Notes: generated from the letters alone by a model not told the origin. Shown: positions 29,647-38,691, counted from the first letter of the stretch. The stretch: DNA of 42,951 nt from an uncultured Collinsella sp. (GCA_902494605.1 CABUUG010000003.1:1-42951), one strand, 5' to 3'. Made by a program: numbers and translations.

Positions 29647-32235
29647 TTACTTATCGGCGGCCTTCTTGGTGGTAGTCTTTTTCGCGGCAGTCTTCCTGGC
29701 GGTCGTCTTCTTGGCAGCAGTTTTCTTTGTCGCCGTGGTCTTCTTCGCCGTGCTCGCCTTGGTCGCAGTCTTGCGGCCACGGGCGGGCTTCTTCTCCTTG
29801 GTCGGGCAGTCCATGTTGACGCAGATACGCCACGGACCGCGCGCCGTGTTGACCACCACGATGGGGGCGCCGCACTCGGGGCAGGTCTCGCCCGTCGCCT
29901 CGAGCTTGCCGCGCGCCGGCAGCGGATAGCTCACGCCGCAGTCATCGTAGTTGGTGCAGCGGATAAAGCGCTTGCCGCTCTTTTCGCTCTTGTGCGCGAT
30001 CAGGTCGCCATGGCGTCCTGCCTCGGCGCACACCTTGCACTCACCCACCTTAAGGTCGGGCTCGTAGTTGGTGGGGCACATGGGGTTCACGCAAATCTCG
30101 AAGGCCTTCTGGCGGAACGGCTGGCACTTAATGCGCGGCGCGCCGCACTCGGGGCATACGGCCGCCTCGCCCTCGAGCGGGCTGACCTTGACGCCGCTCG
30201 GCACCGGATAGGTCACGTCGCAGTCGGGCCAGCCCATGCAGCCGATAAAGCTGCCGCGGGTCTTGGCGCTCGTCTTCATAACCAGGTCCTTGCCGCACTT
30301 GGGGCAGGCGCCCACGCGCGCATCGGCCGTGACGGCGTCGCTGATGGCGTCGCCCAGCTCCTGTGTGTGCTTGAGCAGCTCGTCGAGCACGCCAGCCAGC
30401 AGCGCGCGCGAGTGCGTCACGACATGCTCTTCGGTATCCTCGCCGCGCTCCACACGGGTCATATCGCCATCGAGCTCGCTGGTCATATCGGGGCTCGTGA
30501 TGCGCGGGGCAAACTGCGTCAGCGCGTCGATGATGGCGATGCCTAGCTGGCTCGGCTCAACGGGATCATTTTTGAGATAGCGCACGGCGTACAGACGCTC
30601 GATGATGCTCGCGCGCGTGGACTTGGTACCCAGGCCGCGCTTTTCCATCTCCTGAACGAGCTTGCCCTGGCTATAGCGCGCGGGCGGCTCGGTCTGCTTG
30701 GCCTCGAGCTTAATGTCGAACACGTCGACCGTATCGCCCTGCTCCAGCGGCGGCATCTGCTCGTCGCGCTTAAGGCCGTACGGATAGGCCTCGCGGAAGC
30801 CAGGGGTCACGAGCACGTCGCCCGAGGCCACGAACGGCTCGCCGTTGACGTCGAGCTCGAGCTTGGTGTTCTCGATGGTCGCGGGACCCATAAGCGTTGC
30901 CAGGAAGCGACGGGCGATGAGGTCGTAGAGCTTGCGCTGGCCGCCGTCGAGCGTGGATGGGTCGCCCTCGCCCGTGGGATAGATAGGCGGGTGGTCGGTG
31001 GTCTCGACCTTGCCGCGCGTGGGCTTCATAGGACCGGCAAGCACCTTTTTGCACACGGGCGCCAGCGCCGGGTTGATCTTTGCCAGGTCGCTCACCACGG
31101 CGCCCAGATCGAGCGTCGCAGGGTACACGGTATTGTCGACACGCGGGTAGCTGATGAGACCGGCCATGTAGAGGGACTCGGCGATGCGCATCGTACGCGC
31201 AGGCGAGATGCCCTCGGCCGCGGCGGCAGCCTGCAGCGAGGTGGTCGCAAACGGCGTGGGCGGCTGCTGCTTGCGCGAGCGTTTGGTCACCGCGGCGACG
31301 GTTGCCGTCGTAACGCCGTCGACATGGCCGTACGCCGTCTCGGCAGCATCCTTGTCGGTAAAACGCGCCGTCTTGTGCGCGATCTTAAAGCGGTCGTCCT
31401 CGGCAGCGCCCTGCGCGGCACCCATGCCGCGAATCTGCCAATAGTCCTCGGGCACAAACGCCATGCGCTCGCGCTCGCGCTCGACCACCAGGGCGAGCGT
31501 CGGCGTCTGCACGCGGCCGGCGGAGCGCACGTTACCAAAGCCGCCAAACTTGGCGAGCGTCAGGTAACGCGTGAGCACCGCGCCCCAGATGAGGTCGATG
31601 TGTTGGCGGCTCTCGCCGGCGTCGGCCAGATTCTGGTCGAGCGAGACGAGATTATCGAAGGCGTGCGTGATCTCGGCCTTGGTAAACGAAGAGTATTGGG
31701 CGCGGGCAACCGGCAAGTCCGGCGCAACCTCGCGCACCTTGTTGAGAGCGTCCGAGCCGATCAGCTCGCCCTCGCGGTCGAAGTCCGTGGCGATAATGAC
31801 GCTGTCGGACTTTTTAGCGAGGTTCTTGAGCGAACGAATGAGCTCCTTCTCGGCCGGCAGCTTAATGACGGGTGCCCAGGTGAGGTAAGGCAGGCTCTCG
31901 AGCTTCCAGCCCTTGATGGAGATACCGTCGGCAAGGAACGGCTTACGCTTGGTGTCGTAGGGCGGACGAGCCAGGCCATCGGGCATGTCGGCCGGCAACA
32001 TCTCACCGTCCTCGGTGACCGAATACCAACCCAGCTTTTTATCGAACAGCACGCTGTCGCAAAAATCGGGTGCAAGGATGTGACCGGCAAGACCGATCGT
32101 CACGCACTCCTCGCCCTTCCACTCAAAACGGTAGATGACGGTGTTGTACACCTTGTCCTTTTTGGGCTTACCCGTGGACAGCCGCTCGGCGATCTGACGC
32201 GCGGCGTCGTTTTTCTCGGCGATGATGAGCTTCAA
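29647..32235 (-). CDS. topA: Type IA DNA topoisomerase with Zn fingers and Lys-rich tail
   Basis: This 862-residue enzyme relaxes negatively supercoiled DNA via a 5'-phosphotyrosine. The TOPRIM domain starts KLIIAEKNDAARQIAERL and has VIIATDFDREGELIG (acidic Mg ligands). SAGRVQTPTLALVVERE follows, then the active-site Tyr segment GLISYPRVDN. The C-terminal part has several Cys4 zinc ribbons (CPKCGKDLVMKT, CPECGAPRIKC, CKVCAEAGRHG, CPECGAPIVVV). The last 50 residues are almost only Lys, Ala and Thr (KKTTATKKTAAKK type), resembling a histone-H1-like DNA-binding tail. TTG 32235 is the start, with AGGAG upstream. Topo III (topB) cannot be excluded. It is last in the tatA-tatC-hypA-hypB series, 54 bases after hypB. 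Confidence 0.9.
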   Translation of the reverse strand: MKLIIAEKNDAARQIAERLSTGKPKKDKVYNTVIYRFEWKGEECVTIGLAGHILAPDFCDSVLFDKKLGWYSVTEDGEMLPADMPDGLARPPYDTKRKPFLADGISIKGWKLESLPYLTWAPVIKLPAEKELIRSLKNLAKKSDSVIIATDFDREGELIGSDALNKVREVAPDLPVARAQYSSFTKAEITHAFDNLVSLDQNLADAGESRQHIDLIWGAVLTRYLTLAKFGGFGNVRSAGRVQTPTLALVVERERERMAFVPEDYWQIRGMGAAQGAAEDDRFKIAHKTARFTDKDAAETAYGHVDGVTTATVAAVTKRSRKQQPPTPFATTSLQAAAAAEGISPARTMRIAESLYMAGLISYPRVDNTVYPATLDLGAVVSDLAKINPALAPVCKKVLAGPMKPTRGKVETTDHPPIYPTGEGDPSTLDGGQRKLYDLIARRFLATLMGPATIENTKLELDVNGEPFVASGDVLVTPGFREAYPYGLKRDEQMPPLEQGDTVDVFDIKLEAKQTEPPARYSQGKLVQEMEKRGLGTKSTRASIIERLYAVRYLKNDPVEPSQLGIAIIDALTQFAPRITSPDMTSELDGDMTRVERGEDTEEHVVTHSRALLAGVLDELLKHTQELGDAISDAVTADARVGACPKCGKDLVMKTSAKTRGSFIGCMGWPDCDVTYPVPSGVKVSPLEGEAAVCPECGAPRIKCQPFRQKAFEICVNPMCPTNYEPDLKVGECKVCAEAGRHGDLIAHKSEKSGKRFIRCTNYDDCGVSYPLPARGKLEATGETCPECGAPIVVVNTARGPWRICVNMDCPTKEKKPARGRKTATKASTAKKTTATKKTAAKKTTARKTAAKKTTTKKAADK

Positions 32236-32289
32236 AAGAGGCTCCTATCTCGTATCTCTGCGGCTACGCCCGCCCGTATGGCGGCCGAC

Positions 32290-32973
32290 TTACGCCCTTG
32301 CTTGCTCAATCTGCCCGATGAGCCAATCGCACCAGGCATCCATGCCCTCGCCCTTGCGCGCGCTCACGGCAAACCGCGGCGCCTGCGGATTGAGGTCATC
32401 GAGTGTCTTAGTATACCTATCCATGTCAAAATCGAAAGCCGGAGCCACGTCGACCTTGTTGAGCAGCTGCGCGCCGGCGTGTTGGAAGATGCCCGGGTAC
32501 TTGATGGGCTTGTCGTCGCCCTCGGGCACCGAGAGGATCATGATGGACAGGTTCTCGCCCAGGTCAAAGTCGACCGGACAGACCAGGTTGCCCACGTTTT
32601 CGATAAAGATGACGTCGATGTTCTCCAGACCGACGGCCTGGTCGAACGCGTCAACAGCCTCCATGATCATGTTGCCCTCGAGGTGGCACAGGCCGCCCGT
32701 GTTAATCTGGATGGCGGGCATGCCGGCTTCCTTCATGGTGATGGCGTCGACGTCCGAGGCGATGTCGCCCTCGATGACGGCGCAGTGCAGGCCGGCCTTG
32801 TCGCGCAGGCGTTCGTTGGTGCCCAGAATCGTGGTGGTCTTGCCCGAGCCGGGGCTCGACAGCACATTAATCACATAGGTGTTTGTCTCTTTAAATCGCT
32901 GACGCAGCTGATCTGCCAGGCGCTCGTTGCGCGACAGAATCGGCGACGCGATATCAATCGTTTTCTCAGCCAT
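32290..32973 (-). CDS. hypB: Hydrogenase nickel incorporation GTPase HypB
   Basis: This 227-residue GTPase helps load nickel into NiFe-hydrogenase. The P-loop is VLSSPGSGKTT near residue 40. IEGDIASDVDA and CHLEGNMIMEAV (with the conserved Cys-His) follow, then FIENVGNLVCPVDFDLGE and NKVDVAP. It lacks both the N-terminal CxxCGC nickel site and the His-rich stretch found in some HypB proteins. ATG 32973 has GGAG upstream. It follows hypA directly and implies a NiFe hydrogenase elsewhere in the genome. Confidence 0.93.
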   Translation of the reverse strand: MAEKTIDIASPILSRNERLADQLRQRFKETNTYVINVLSSPGSGKTTTILGTNERLRDKAGLHCAVIEGDIASDVDAITMKEAGMPAIQINTGGLCHLEGNMIMEAVDAFDQAVGLENIDVIFIENVGNLVCPVDFDLGENLSIMILSVPEGDDKPIKYPGIFQHAGAQLLNKVDVAPAFDFDMDRYTKTLDDLNPQAPRFAVSARKGEGMDAWCDWLIGQIEQARA

Positions 32974-33028
32974 ACTCAGCGCTCCTTACTTTTGCCCCTT
33001 TATACCCCGTCACCAGATGGCTGGCGGG

Positions 33029-33385
33029 CTAATCGTCGGGGGTTTCGATTTCGATACTTGCGATGTCGAGCTCGCGGCCGTGCAGCAGGCGCACGTTGGC
33101 GCCGCCGCAGTGAGGGCAGCGACAGTGAAAGCGATCATGCTCGAAAACCTCGCCGCAGTCCAGACACTCGCTTTGTGGATGGACTTCCTCCACGGCAAGC
33201 TCGCAGCCTTGCGTGAACGGATCCTCGTCGCGAAACGTCTCCCACGCAAAGTCGAGCGCCTCGCGCACAACTTCGGTCATATCCCCGATACGCAGCGTCA
33301 CCAAAACGGCGCGCGAGGCCCCCGCCCCACGCGCCGCGCGAATCACTGTATCGAGTATGCCGTTGACAATGCCAACCTCGTGCAT
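33029..33385 (-). CDS. hypA: Hydrogenase/urease nickel maturation protein HypA
   Basis: This 118-residue nickel metallochaperone has the nickel-binding MHE start (MHEVGIVNGILDTV). Two CxxC pairs follow (CLDCGEVFEHDRFHCRCPHCGG) and bind the structural zinc. Length matches the family. It starts 6 bases after tatC, with the ribosome-binding site in the tatC end. No urease genes are seen, so hydrogenase maturation is the likely role. Confidence 0.93.
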   Translation of the reverse strand: MHEVGIVNGILDTVIRAARGAGASRAVLVTLRIGDMTEVVREALDFAWETFRDEDPFTQGCELAVEEVHPQSECLDCGEVFEHDRFHCRCPHCGGANVRLLHGRELDIASIEIETPDD

Positions 33386-33391
33386 ACCGAT

Positions 33392-34183
33392 TTACTCCTC
33401 GTCGTCCTCATCGTCCGAGAACAGGTCCAGACGACTCACAAACAAGCCCTCCTTGCCCTCGCGCGCGGTAATGACCACTCGGGCGATGGCAAGCGAAATC
33501 TCGTAGAGCGAGAGCAGGGCGCCGTACATGAGGCCCAGCGTAACGGGTGAGCCGTCGGGCGTAATCACAGCCGACCCCACAAGCAGGCCTACGTATACGT
33601 AACGCCAGGCACCGCGGAAGGCCGCGTAGGACACGATATGGAAGACGGACAGGTAGAAGATGATGAGCGGCAGCTCAAACGCCACACCAAAGCCGATCAT
33701 AAAGAGCAGCTCCATGTTGACGTAGTTCTCCAGGTCGGGCAGCGCCGTGGCGACGGCAGAGGTCTCGCCGATGAGCCACTCAAAGCCCGCGGGAATGATG
33801 ATGAAGTAGCAGAAAATGGCGCCCAGGAAGAACAGCACCGTCGAGGCGAGCACCGTGGGCACGACCCACTTGCGCTCGTTGGGGCGAAGCGCCGGCAGGA
33901 AAAACGCCAAGATCTGCCAGATGATCATGGGCGTACACATGACCACAGCCATCTTGATGGCCAGCGAGAAGCGCAGGCCAAAGCCGCCGAGCGTGGTGGT
34001 GATGTAGAACTTACCTTCCGGCACAAAGGAGCGGATGGGGTCTTCCAGGATGTCGAGCACCACGGGCGTGGCGAAATACAGCACGATGGCGGCGGCAAAC
34101 ACCGATACGACCACGATGGTCAGACGGCGACGGAGCTCTCCCAGGTGATCGAAGAGCGGCATTCGCGCAGGTCCGATAGGCAT
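33392..34183 (-). CDS. tatC: Sec-independent protein translocase TatC
   Basis: This 263-residue polytopic protein recognises twin-arginine signal peptides. The family start MPLFDHLGELRRRL is visible at residues 8-21. Six hydrophobic helices follow. The conserved FxLPAL segment reads AFFLPALRPNERKW, and FGVAFELPLIIFYL carries the conserved Glu in its central helix. The C-terminus is acidic (SDDEDDEE). Its start overlaps the tatA stop (TAATG). Pairing with hypA/hypB fits export of folded hydrogenase subunits. Confidence 0.95.
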   Translation of the reverse strand: MPIGPARMPLFDHLGELRRRLTIVVVSVFAAAIVLYFATPVVLDILEDPIRSFVPEGKFYITTTLGGFGLRFSLAIKMAVVMCTPMIIWQILAFFLPALRPNERKWVVPTVLASTVLFFLGAIFCYFIIIPAGFEWLIGETSAVATALPDLENYVNMELLFMIGFGVAFELPLIIFYLSVFHIVSYAAFRGAWRYVYVGLLVGSAVITPDGSPVTLGLMYGALLSLYEISLAIARVVITAREGKEGLFVSRLDLFSDDEDDEE

Positions 34184-34770
34184 TACTCATCGCCTCCCTT
34201 CGGGGCGTCGGCGGCAGCGGCGCCGTCCTCGGCCTCGAGCTCGCGAGCGAGCTGGTCGACGACGGCCTTGCGCTTGCGGGGACGACGGGCATAGAGGTCG
34301 GCCGTCGTGGGCTCTGCCGGCTCGGGCTCGGACTCTGGCTCTGCAGCAGGCTCGGGCTCGACGACAGGCTCGGCGGCAGCGGCAGGCTCGGCGCCCTCGG
34401 CCTCGGACTCCTCAGCAGCACCCTCGCCCTCGGCGGCAGCCTCGCTCGCGGCCCTCTCGGCGGCAAGGCGGGCACGGCGCTCGGCAAAGGTCTCCTTCTT
34501 TGCGGGCGCAGCCGTCTCGACGGCATCCTCGTCTGCATCGGAATCGTCATCGACGGCAGCCTTCTTGGGCTTGACCGGGGCCGACGCGGCCTCGCTCACC
34601 GGGTCGATGATCTCGGACTGAACAACGGCCGTCATCTTTTCCTGCGTCTCGCGGAACTGACGAATGGCACGGCCGATCGTGCGGCCCATCTGTGGGAGCT
34701 TATCCGGGCCAAACAGCAAAAAGCCGAAGACCACGATGATCGCGAGCTCACCCTCTCCAATACCAAACAC
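34183..34770 (-). CDS. tatA: TatA/TatB-family translocase subunit with long extension
   Basis: This 195-residue protein opens VFGIGEGELAIIVVFGFLLF, then GPDKLPQMGRTIGRAIRQFR: one transmembrane helix plus an amphipathic helix, as in TatA/TatB. TatA is usually 60-90 residues. Here about 140 extra residues form an Ala, Glu and Pro-rich disordered region ending in RPRKRKAVVDQLARELEAED. In length it is TatB-like. GTG 34770 is the start, with GGAGG upstream. Its stop overlaps tatC. I cannot separate TatA from TatB by sequence alone; only one such gene is seen. Confidence 0.85.
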   Translation of the reverse strand: MFGIGEGELAIIVVFGFLLFGPDKLPQMGRTIGRAIRQFRETQEKMTAVVQSEIIDPVSEAASAPVKPKKAAVDDDSDADEDAVETAAPAKKETFAERRARLAAERAASEAAAEGEGAAEESEAEGAEPAAAAEPVVEPEPAAEPESEPEPAEPTTADLYARRPRKRKAVVDQLARELEAEDGAAAADAPKGGDE

Positions 34771-34923
34771 ACATACCTCCAAGGCTCGATGTGAGTCGAG
34801 CCCGCACCGCGCCATTCGGCCGGAACTCGTCTATTCATTCGGTCAAGTATAGCGCCCGGACGCCAAAACGTCCGAGCGCATCACAAACATATGCCAAACG
34901 GCACGCCCTTTTGGGGGCAAAGA

Positions 34924-35238
34924 TTATGCAGCGGTGATCGAAATCTCCTGGTCGACACCCAGCAGCTGAACCACGCGCATCACCGGGGGCTGCACATTGG
35001 TGCAGCTAAAGCGCTTGCCGTGGTCGACCGCGTGGTGCGCGGCGCCCACGAGCACGCCAATGCCCGTCGAATCGATGTAGCTCACCTGGGCAAAATCGAG
35101 CTCAACGGCCTCGGTGGGCTGCTCGAGCGCCAGGTCGATGGCATTGCGCAGGCTATCGGCGTTAGAGATATCGATCTCGCCGGTTACCTTAATGGTGTAG
35201 AGCTCTGGCGTGGGGTTGGTGGAAATACCCAAATCCAT
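34924..35238 (-). CDS. STAS-domain anti-sigma factor antagonist
   Basis: This 104-residue single STAS domain is of the SpoIIAA/RsbV type. The phosphorylation-site region YIDSTGIGVLVGA has the conserved Ser. It opens with TIKVTGEIDISNADSLRNAI, and the C-terminal LLGVDQEISI is typical. Such proteins bind an anti-sigma kinase when unphosphorylated and release a sigma factor. No anti-sigma kinase or sigma gene is next to it. ATG 35238 has AAAGGAG upstream. Confidence 0.9.
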   Translation of the reverse strand: MDLGISTNPTPELYTIKVTGEIDISNADSLRNAIDLALEQPTEAVELDFAQVSYIDSTGIGVLVGAAHHAVDHGKRFSCTNVQPPVMRVVQLLGVDQEISITAA

Positions 35239-35289
35239 GTATACGCTCCTTTACGTATCGAAAGTGCGGATAGTACGGGAGGCCGCGCG

Positions 35290-36594
35290 TTAGGCGCGCT
35301 CGGCACGCGCAAGCTCGGCAGCGACAAGCTTGACGGCCAGCACCAGCACATCGAGCGCGGCCTCCAGGTCCTCGACCGTGGGATAGCTCGGCGCGATGCG
35401 GATGTTGGTGTCGCGCGGGTCCTTGCCATAGGGCCAGGTAGCACCGGCCGGCGTGAGCTTGACGCCCAGATCGGCGCAAAGCGCGGCGACCTTCTGGGCC
35501 GAGCCCTCGGGGCCATCGAAGCTTACAAAGTAACCGCCGCGGGGGTGCGTCCAGGTGGCACAGCCCGTATCGCCCAAGCCCTCGGTGAGCTTGCGCTCGA
35601 CGGCCTCAAAGCGCGGACGCAGGAACTCGGCGTGCTTTTTCATGTGCTCCTTGACCGCCTCGATGGTGGGAAGGAAACGCACGTGGCGCAGCTGGTTGAG
35701 CTTGTCGGCGCTGATAAGGCCGGCCTTCAGGCGCTTGGAGAACTCGGCGATGACCGCGGGGCTCGCACCGATAAAGCCGATGCCGGCGCCCGGGAAGGTG
35801 ATCTTGGACGTCGAGGCAAAGGCCACCACGCGGTCCTCGGTACCCGCCGCGCGAGCAAGATCGAAGATGTTGGCGAGCTCGTCGGTCTCGTCGTACAGGT
35901 CGTGCACGCAGTAGGCGTTATCCCAGAAGATGCGGAAATCGGGCGCGGCCGTGGGCATCTCGACCAGGCGGCGCACGGTGTCCTCGCTAAAGGTGATGCC
36001 CGTTGGGTTGGAATACTTGGGCACGCACCAGATACCCTTAATGGAGTCGTCAGCGGCAACGAGACGCTCGATCTCGTCCATATCGGGGCCGTTGTCGGTC
36101 ATCGCGACGGGGACGTTCTCGATACCCAAGTCGGCGGTAATGCCAAAGTGGCGATCGTAGCCGGGAACGGGGCACAGGAACTTGACCTTCTTGCCGTCGT
36201 GCGCGGCCTCGTAGGCGTCCCAGGGCTCGCTGCCGCACGAGCCACAGCGCCAGAACATGCCGGCGATATCGTGCTCGATCAAAAGGCTCGACGAACCCAG
36301 CACGAGCGTCTGCTCGGCGGGGCAGCCCAGGAACTCCCCTGCCAACTTGCGTGCCGAAGGAATACCCTCAAAACAGCCGTAATTGGAGCAGTCGACGTTG
36401 CCGTCGTGCAGATCGGCATCGGCATTGAGGATATCGAGCATGGGTCGAGAGATGTCCACCTGGGAGGGCGACGGCTTGCCGCGGGCCATGTCGAGCGCCA
36501 GGCCCTTGGCCTTGACCTCGGCGACCTCGGCCTTGAGCGCCTCGATGGCGGCATCGAGTTCGGTGGTTTCCATCTTCTGGTAGATCGTCTGCAT
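35290..36594 (-). CDS. Class I aminotransferase, alanine/aspartate type (PF12897-like)
   Basis: This 434-residue PLP-dependent transaminase has the substrate and PLP motifs SNYGCFEGIPSARKLAGEF near residue 70, VPKYSNPTGITF (Asn and Gly of the cofactor pocket), IFWDNAYCVHDLY (Asp and Tyr) and FASTSKITFPGAGIGF with the Schiff-base Lys, plus a C-terminal Arg region NIRIAPSYP. This architecture is that of the MocR-unrelated alanine/aspartate aminotransferase group. The exact amino donor is not predictable. ATG 36594 has AAAGGT upstream. Confidence 0.87.
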   Translation of the reverse strand: MQTIYQKMETTELDAAIEALKAEVAEVKAKGLALDMARGKPSPSQVDISRPMLDILNADADLHDGNVDCSNYGCFEGIPSARKLAGEFLGCPAEQTLVLGSSSLLIEHDIAGMFWRCGSCGSEPWDAYEAAHDGKKVKFLCPVPGYDRHFGITADLGIENVPVAMTDNGPDMDEIERLVAADDSIKGIWCVPKYSNPTGITFSEDTVRRLVEMPTAAPDFRIFWDNAYCVHDLYDETDELANIFDLARAAGTEDRVVAFASTSKITFPGAGIGFIGASPAVIAEFSKRLKAGLISADKLNQLRHVRFLPTIEAVKEHMKKHAEFLRPRFEAVERKLTEGLGDTGCATWTHPRGGYFVSFDGPEGSAQKVAALCADLGVKLTPAGATWPYGKDPRDTNIRIAPSYPTVEDLEAALDVLVLAVKLVAAELARAERA

Positions 36595-36743
36595 GGGTGC
36601 GACCTTTCACGAAGCGGTACGTTGCAATTCTTCTAAGTATAGACCGCCACCGTCGCAACGTTATGAAGCCGTGATAGATTAAGTCCATCGCAATGAATTA
36701 CGAATCGCCGCGCATGCCGGCGTGAAGCGCCCAAGGAGGCACT

Positions 36744-36998
36744 ATGGAGTACGGATCGTTCCAGGCCGAGGAATTCGGCGACCTGCAGCGCCTGGTCGAC
36801 GGACTGTTTTACGACCGCCACGCCATCGACCGCCTGGATCTGATCGTACAGGCCGAAATCTTGGACCTGGCGCCCGATCTCATGGAAATCGTGAACCTGC
36901 TACCGCCCGGCTATTACGACCGCCAGTCACTTTGCGACCAGCTCAACTCCGCCTTGGCCGCCCACGGCTGGGGCGCCATCTACGGCACCGTGGAATAA
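36744..36998 (+). CDS. Small acidic protein of unknown function
   Basis: This 84-residue protein has a clean ribosome-binding site (AAGGAGG, start ATG 36744) and no transmembrane helix. It is acidic and helical, with YDRHAIDRLDLIVQAEILDL in the centre and PPGYYDRQSLCDQLN near the end. I do not recognise it. It sits alone between the aminotransferase and nhaA on the opposite strand, with its own terminator, so it is likely a real gene. Confidence 0.7.
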   Translation: MEYGSFQAEEFGDLQRLVDGLFYDRHAIDRLDLIVQAEILDLAPDLMEIVNLLPPGYYDRQSLCDQLNSALAAHGWGAIYGTVE

Positions 36999-37000
36999 AC

Positions 37001-37030
37001 CTAGTCATTTAAGAACGTCCCGAATGACTA
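37001..37030. repeat. 30-bp dispersed repeat, copy 2
   Basis: It begins CTAGTCATTTAAGAACG and ends CGAATGACTA, differing from copy 1 (29548-29577) at three of 30 bases. It again follows a plus-strand stop codon and abuts a terminator stem. Confidence 0.75.
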
Positions 37031-37067
37031 AAACGCCGCCTGTGATGGTGTTCACAGGCGGCGTTTT
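37030..37067. terminator. Bidirectional terminator between the small protein gene and nhaA
   Basis: AAAACGCCGCCTGTGA (37030-37045) and its exact complement (37052-37067) form a 16-bp stem with A/T ends. Confidence 0.9.
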
Positions 37068-37084
37068 CAAACTTGTATGTGCTC

Positions 37085-38443
37085 TTACTCGTTCTTGGGC
37101 GCGGGGTGCTTGCAGATCACACTCATGTAGATCATGCCAAGCACGGCAGCGGTGACCGAACCGGCAAGGATGGCGGCCTTGGCGGCCAGAACCTCAAACT
37201 GGGCCGTCGGGAAGGCAAGGCCGCTGATGAGGATCGACATCGTAAAGCCGATGCCGCCCAGAATGCCCACACCGGCAATCATGTGCCAGTTGACGTTGTG
37301 CGGCAGCTCGCAGGCCTTGAGCTTGACCAAGGCGAACGTCATGCCAAAGATGCCGATCGGCTTGCCCAGCAGCATGCCAAAGTACACGCCGAGCGTCACC
37401 GGGTCGGTGAGCAGCGTGCTCATGTCCACGCCCACCAGGCGAACCTGTGCGTTCACGAACGCAAAGATCGGCAGAATCACAAAGTTGACCGGCGTGGAGA
37501 TCAGACGCTCCATGCGGATGAGCGGCGGGGTCACGCGGTGCATGACGCGCTCGACCTTGGTGGTCGAGACGGTAAAGTCATGCTGGCCCAGGATGTGTGC
37601 CTCGTCGTCATAGCGGTCGTCGAGCAGCGGCAGGCACTCGCCCAACCAATCGGTGAGGCTATCGAGCTTGACGCCGCACTTGGCCGGGATGGTAAAGGCC
37701 AAGATGACGCCGGCGAGCGTAGCATGCACGCCGCTCTTGAACATGCAGAACCACAGCAGCAGGCCCAGCACCGAGTACGGGGCAAGGCGGTAATGCTGCG
37801 TCTTGTTGAGCCACACGAGCGCGCAGGTCACAAGCGCGGCGGCGCCCAACCAAAACGGATTGGGGCTCTGACCGTAGAAGATGGCGATGGCGGCGATGGA
37901 AATGAGGTCGTCGGCGATGGCGAGCGTCGAGAAGAACACACGCACGCCGTTGGGCACGCGATTACCCAAAAGCGACAGCACGCCCAGCGCAAAGGCAATA
38001 TCGGTTGCCATGGGAATGGCCCAGCCGTTGTGCGCGCCGGCATGGTTAAAGATCAAATAGATGCAGGCGGGAACGACGACGCCGCCCACGGCCGCCAGCA
38101 TGGGAAGCATGGCCTGGCGCGGGTTTTTGAGCTCGCCAACTGTCATCTCGTACTTAAGCTCAATGCCCACCAACAAAAAGAAAATCGCCATGAGGAAGTC
38201 GTTGACGAATAGCTCAACGGTGAGACCGGCCGTAAGGTTGCCCAGACCCACATACAGCGGGGTCTCCAAAAAGTGATGGATGGCCTCGTAGGCATCGGTA
38301 TTGGCGCAAATGACGGCGGCGATGGCGGCGAAGACCATGACGGCGGCGGAAATCGTGCCGTTCTCGGCGATGCGCTCCCAAATGTCATGGCGCTCAAAAC
38401 GCTTGCGCTCACGGACGTTGAACAGCTGCTCGGGTGCTGCCAT
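37085..38443 (-). CDS. nhaA: Na+/H+ antiporter NhaA
   Basis: This 452-residue inner-membrane antiporter exchanges internal Na+ for external H+ and helps pH and sodium homeostasis. Family motifs are FLMAIFFLLVGIELKYEMTV, the ATDIAFALGVLSLLG helix, LAIADDLISI with the Asp pair needed for ion binding, FKSGVHATLAGVILAF and the C-terminal GGIGFTMSILI segment. Length is slightly above that of the E. coli protein. ATG 38443 has AAAGGAG upstream. The flanking genes do not suggest a regulated operon. Confidence 0.93.
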   Translation of the reverse strand: MAAPEQLFNVRERKRFERHDIWERIAENGTISAAVMVFAAIAAVICANTDAYEAIHHFLETPLYVGLGNLTAGLTVELFVNDFLMAIFFLLVGIELKYEMTVGELKNPRQAMLPMLAAVGGVVVPACIYLIFNHAGAHNGWAIPMATDIAFALGVLSLLGNRVPNGVRVFFSTLAIADDLISIAAIAIFYGQSPNPFWLGAAALVTCALVWLNKTQHYRLAPYSVLGLLLWFCMFKSGVHATLAGVILAFTIPAKCGVKLDSLTDWLGECLPLLDDRYDDEAHILGQHDFTVSTTKVERVMHRVTPPLIRMERLISTPVNFVILPIFAFVNAQVRLVGVDMSTLLTDPVTLGVYFGMLLGKPIGIFGMTFALVKLKACELPHNVNWHMIAGVGILGGIGFTMSILISGLAFPTAQFEVLAAKAAILAGSVTAAVLGMIYMSVICKHPAPKNE

Positions 38444-38656
38444 GGGCGGCTCCTTTCACGGGAAAGCTCCCGTCTTAAAAAAGCACGGCCCGCCCAAGTG
38501 GCGGCGCCGCGCTCTAACGTATTACGCTTGCATCTAGCCTACCCTGCACGACAAGCGCGCAAGCGTGGCCGAAAAGCGGAACCACAGGTTGAACATTATT
38601 TGCTCAACGGCACGGGCACGCCTATCCAAGAGACGACGCGGCGCCGTGCACAAAAA

Positions 38657-38691
38657 ACGACCGGAGCACGGGGCTTCCGCGATCCGGTCGT
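38657..38691 (-). terminator. Terminator after ppaC
   Basis: On the minus strand ACGACCGGA and TCCGGTCGT form the stem and TTTTTTG follows, 20 bases after the stop codon. Confidence 0.85.

Noticed and set aside
30991..33216. 741-residue plus-strand open frame across topA and hypB
   Set aside because: It is antisense to two well-supported genes and lacks a ribosome-binding site and recognisable domains.
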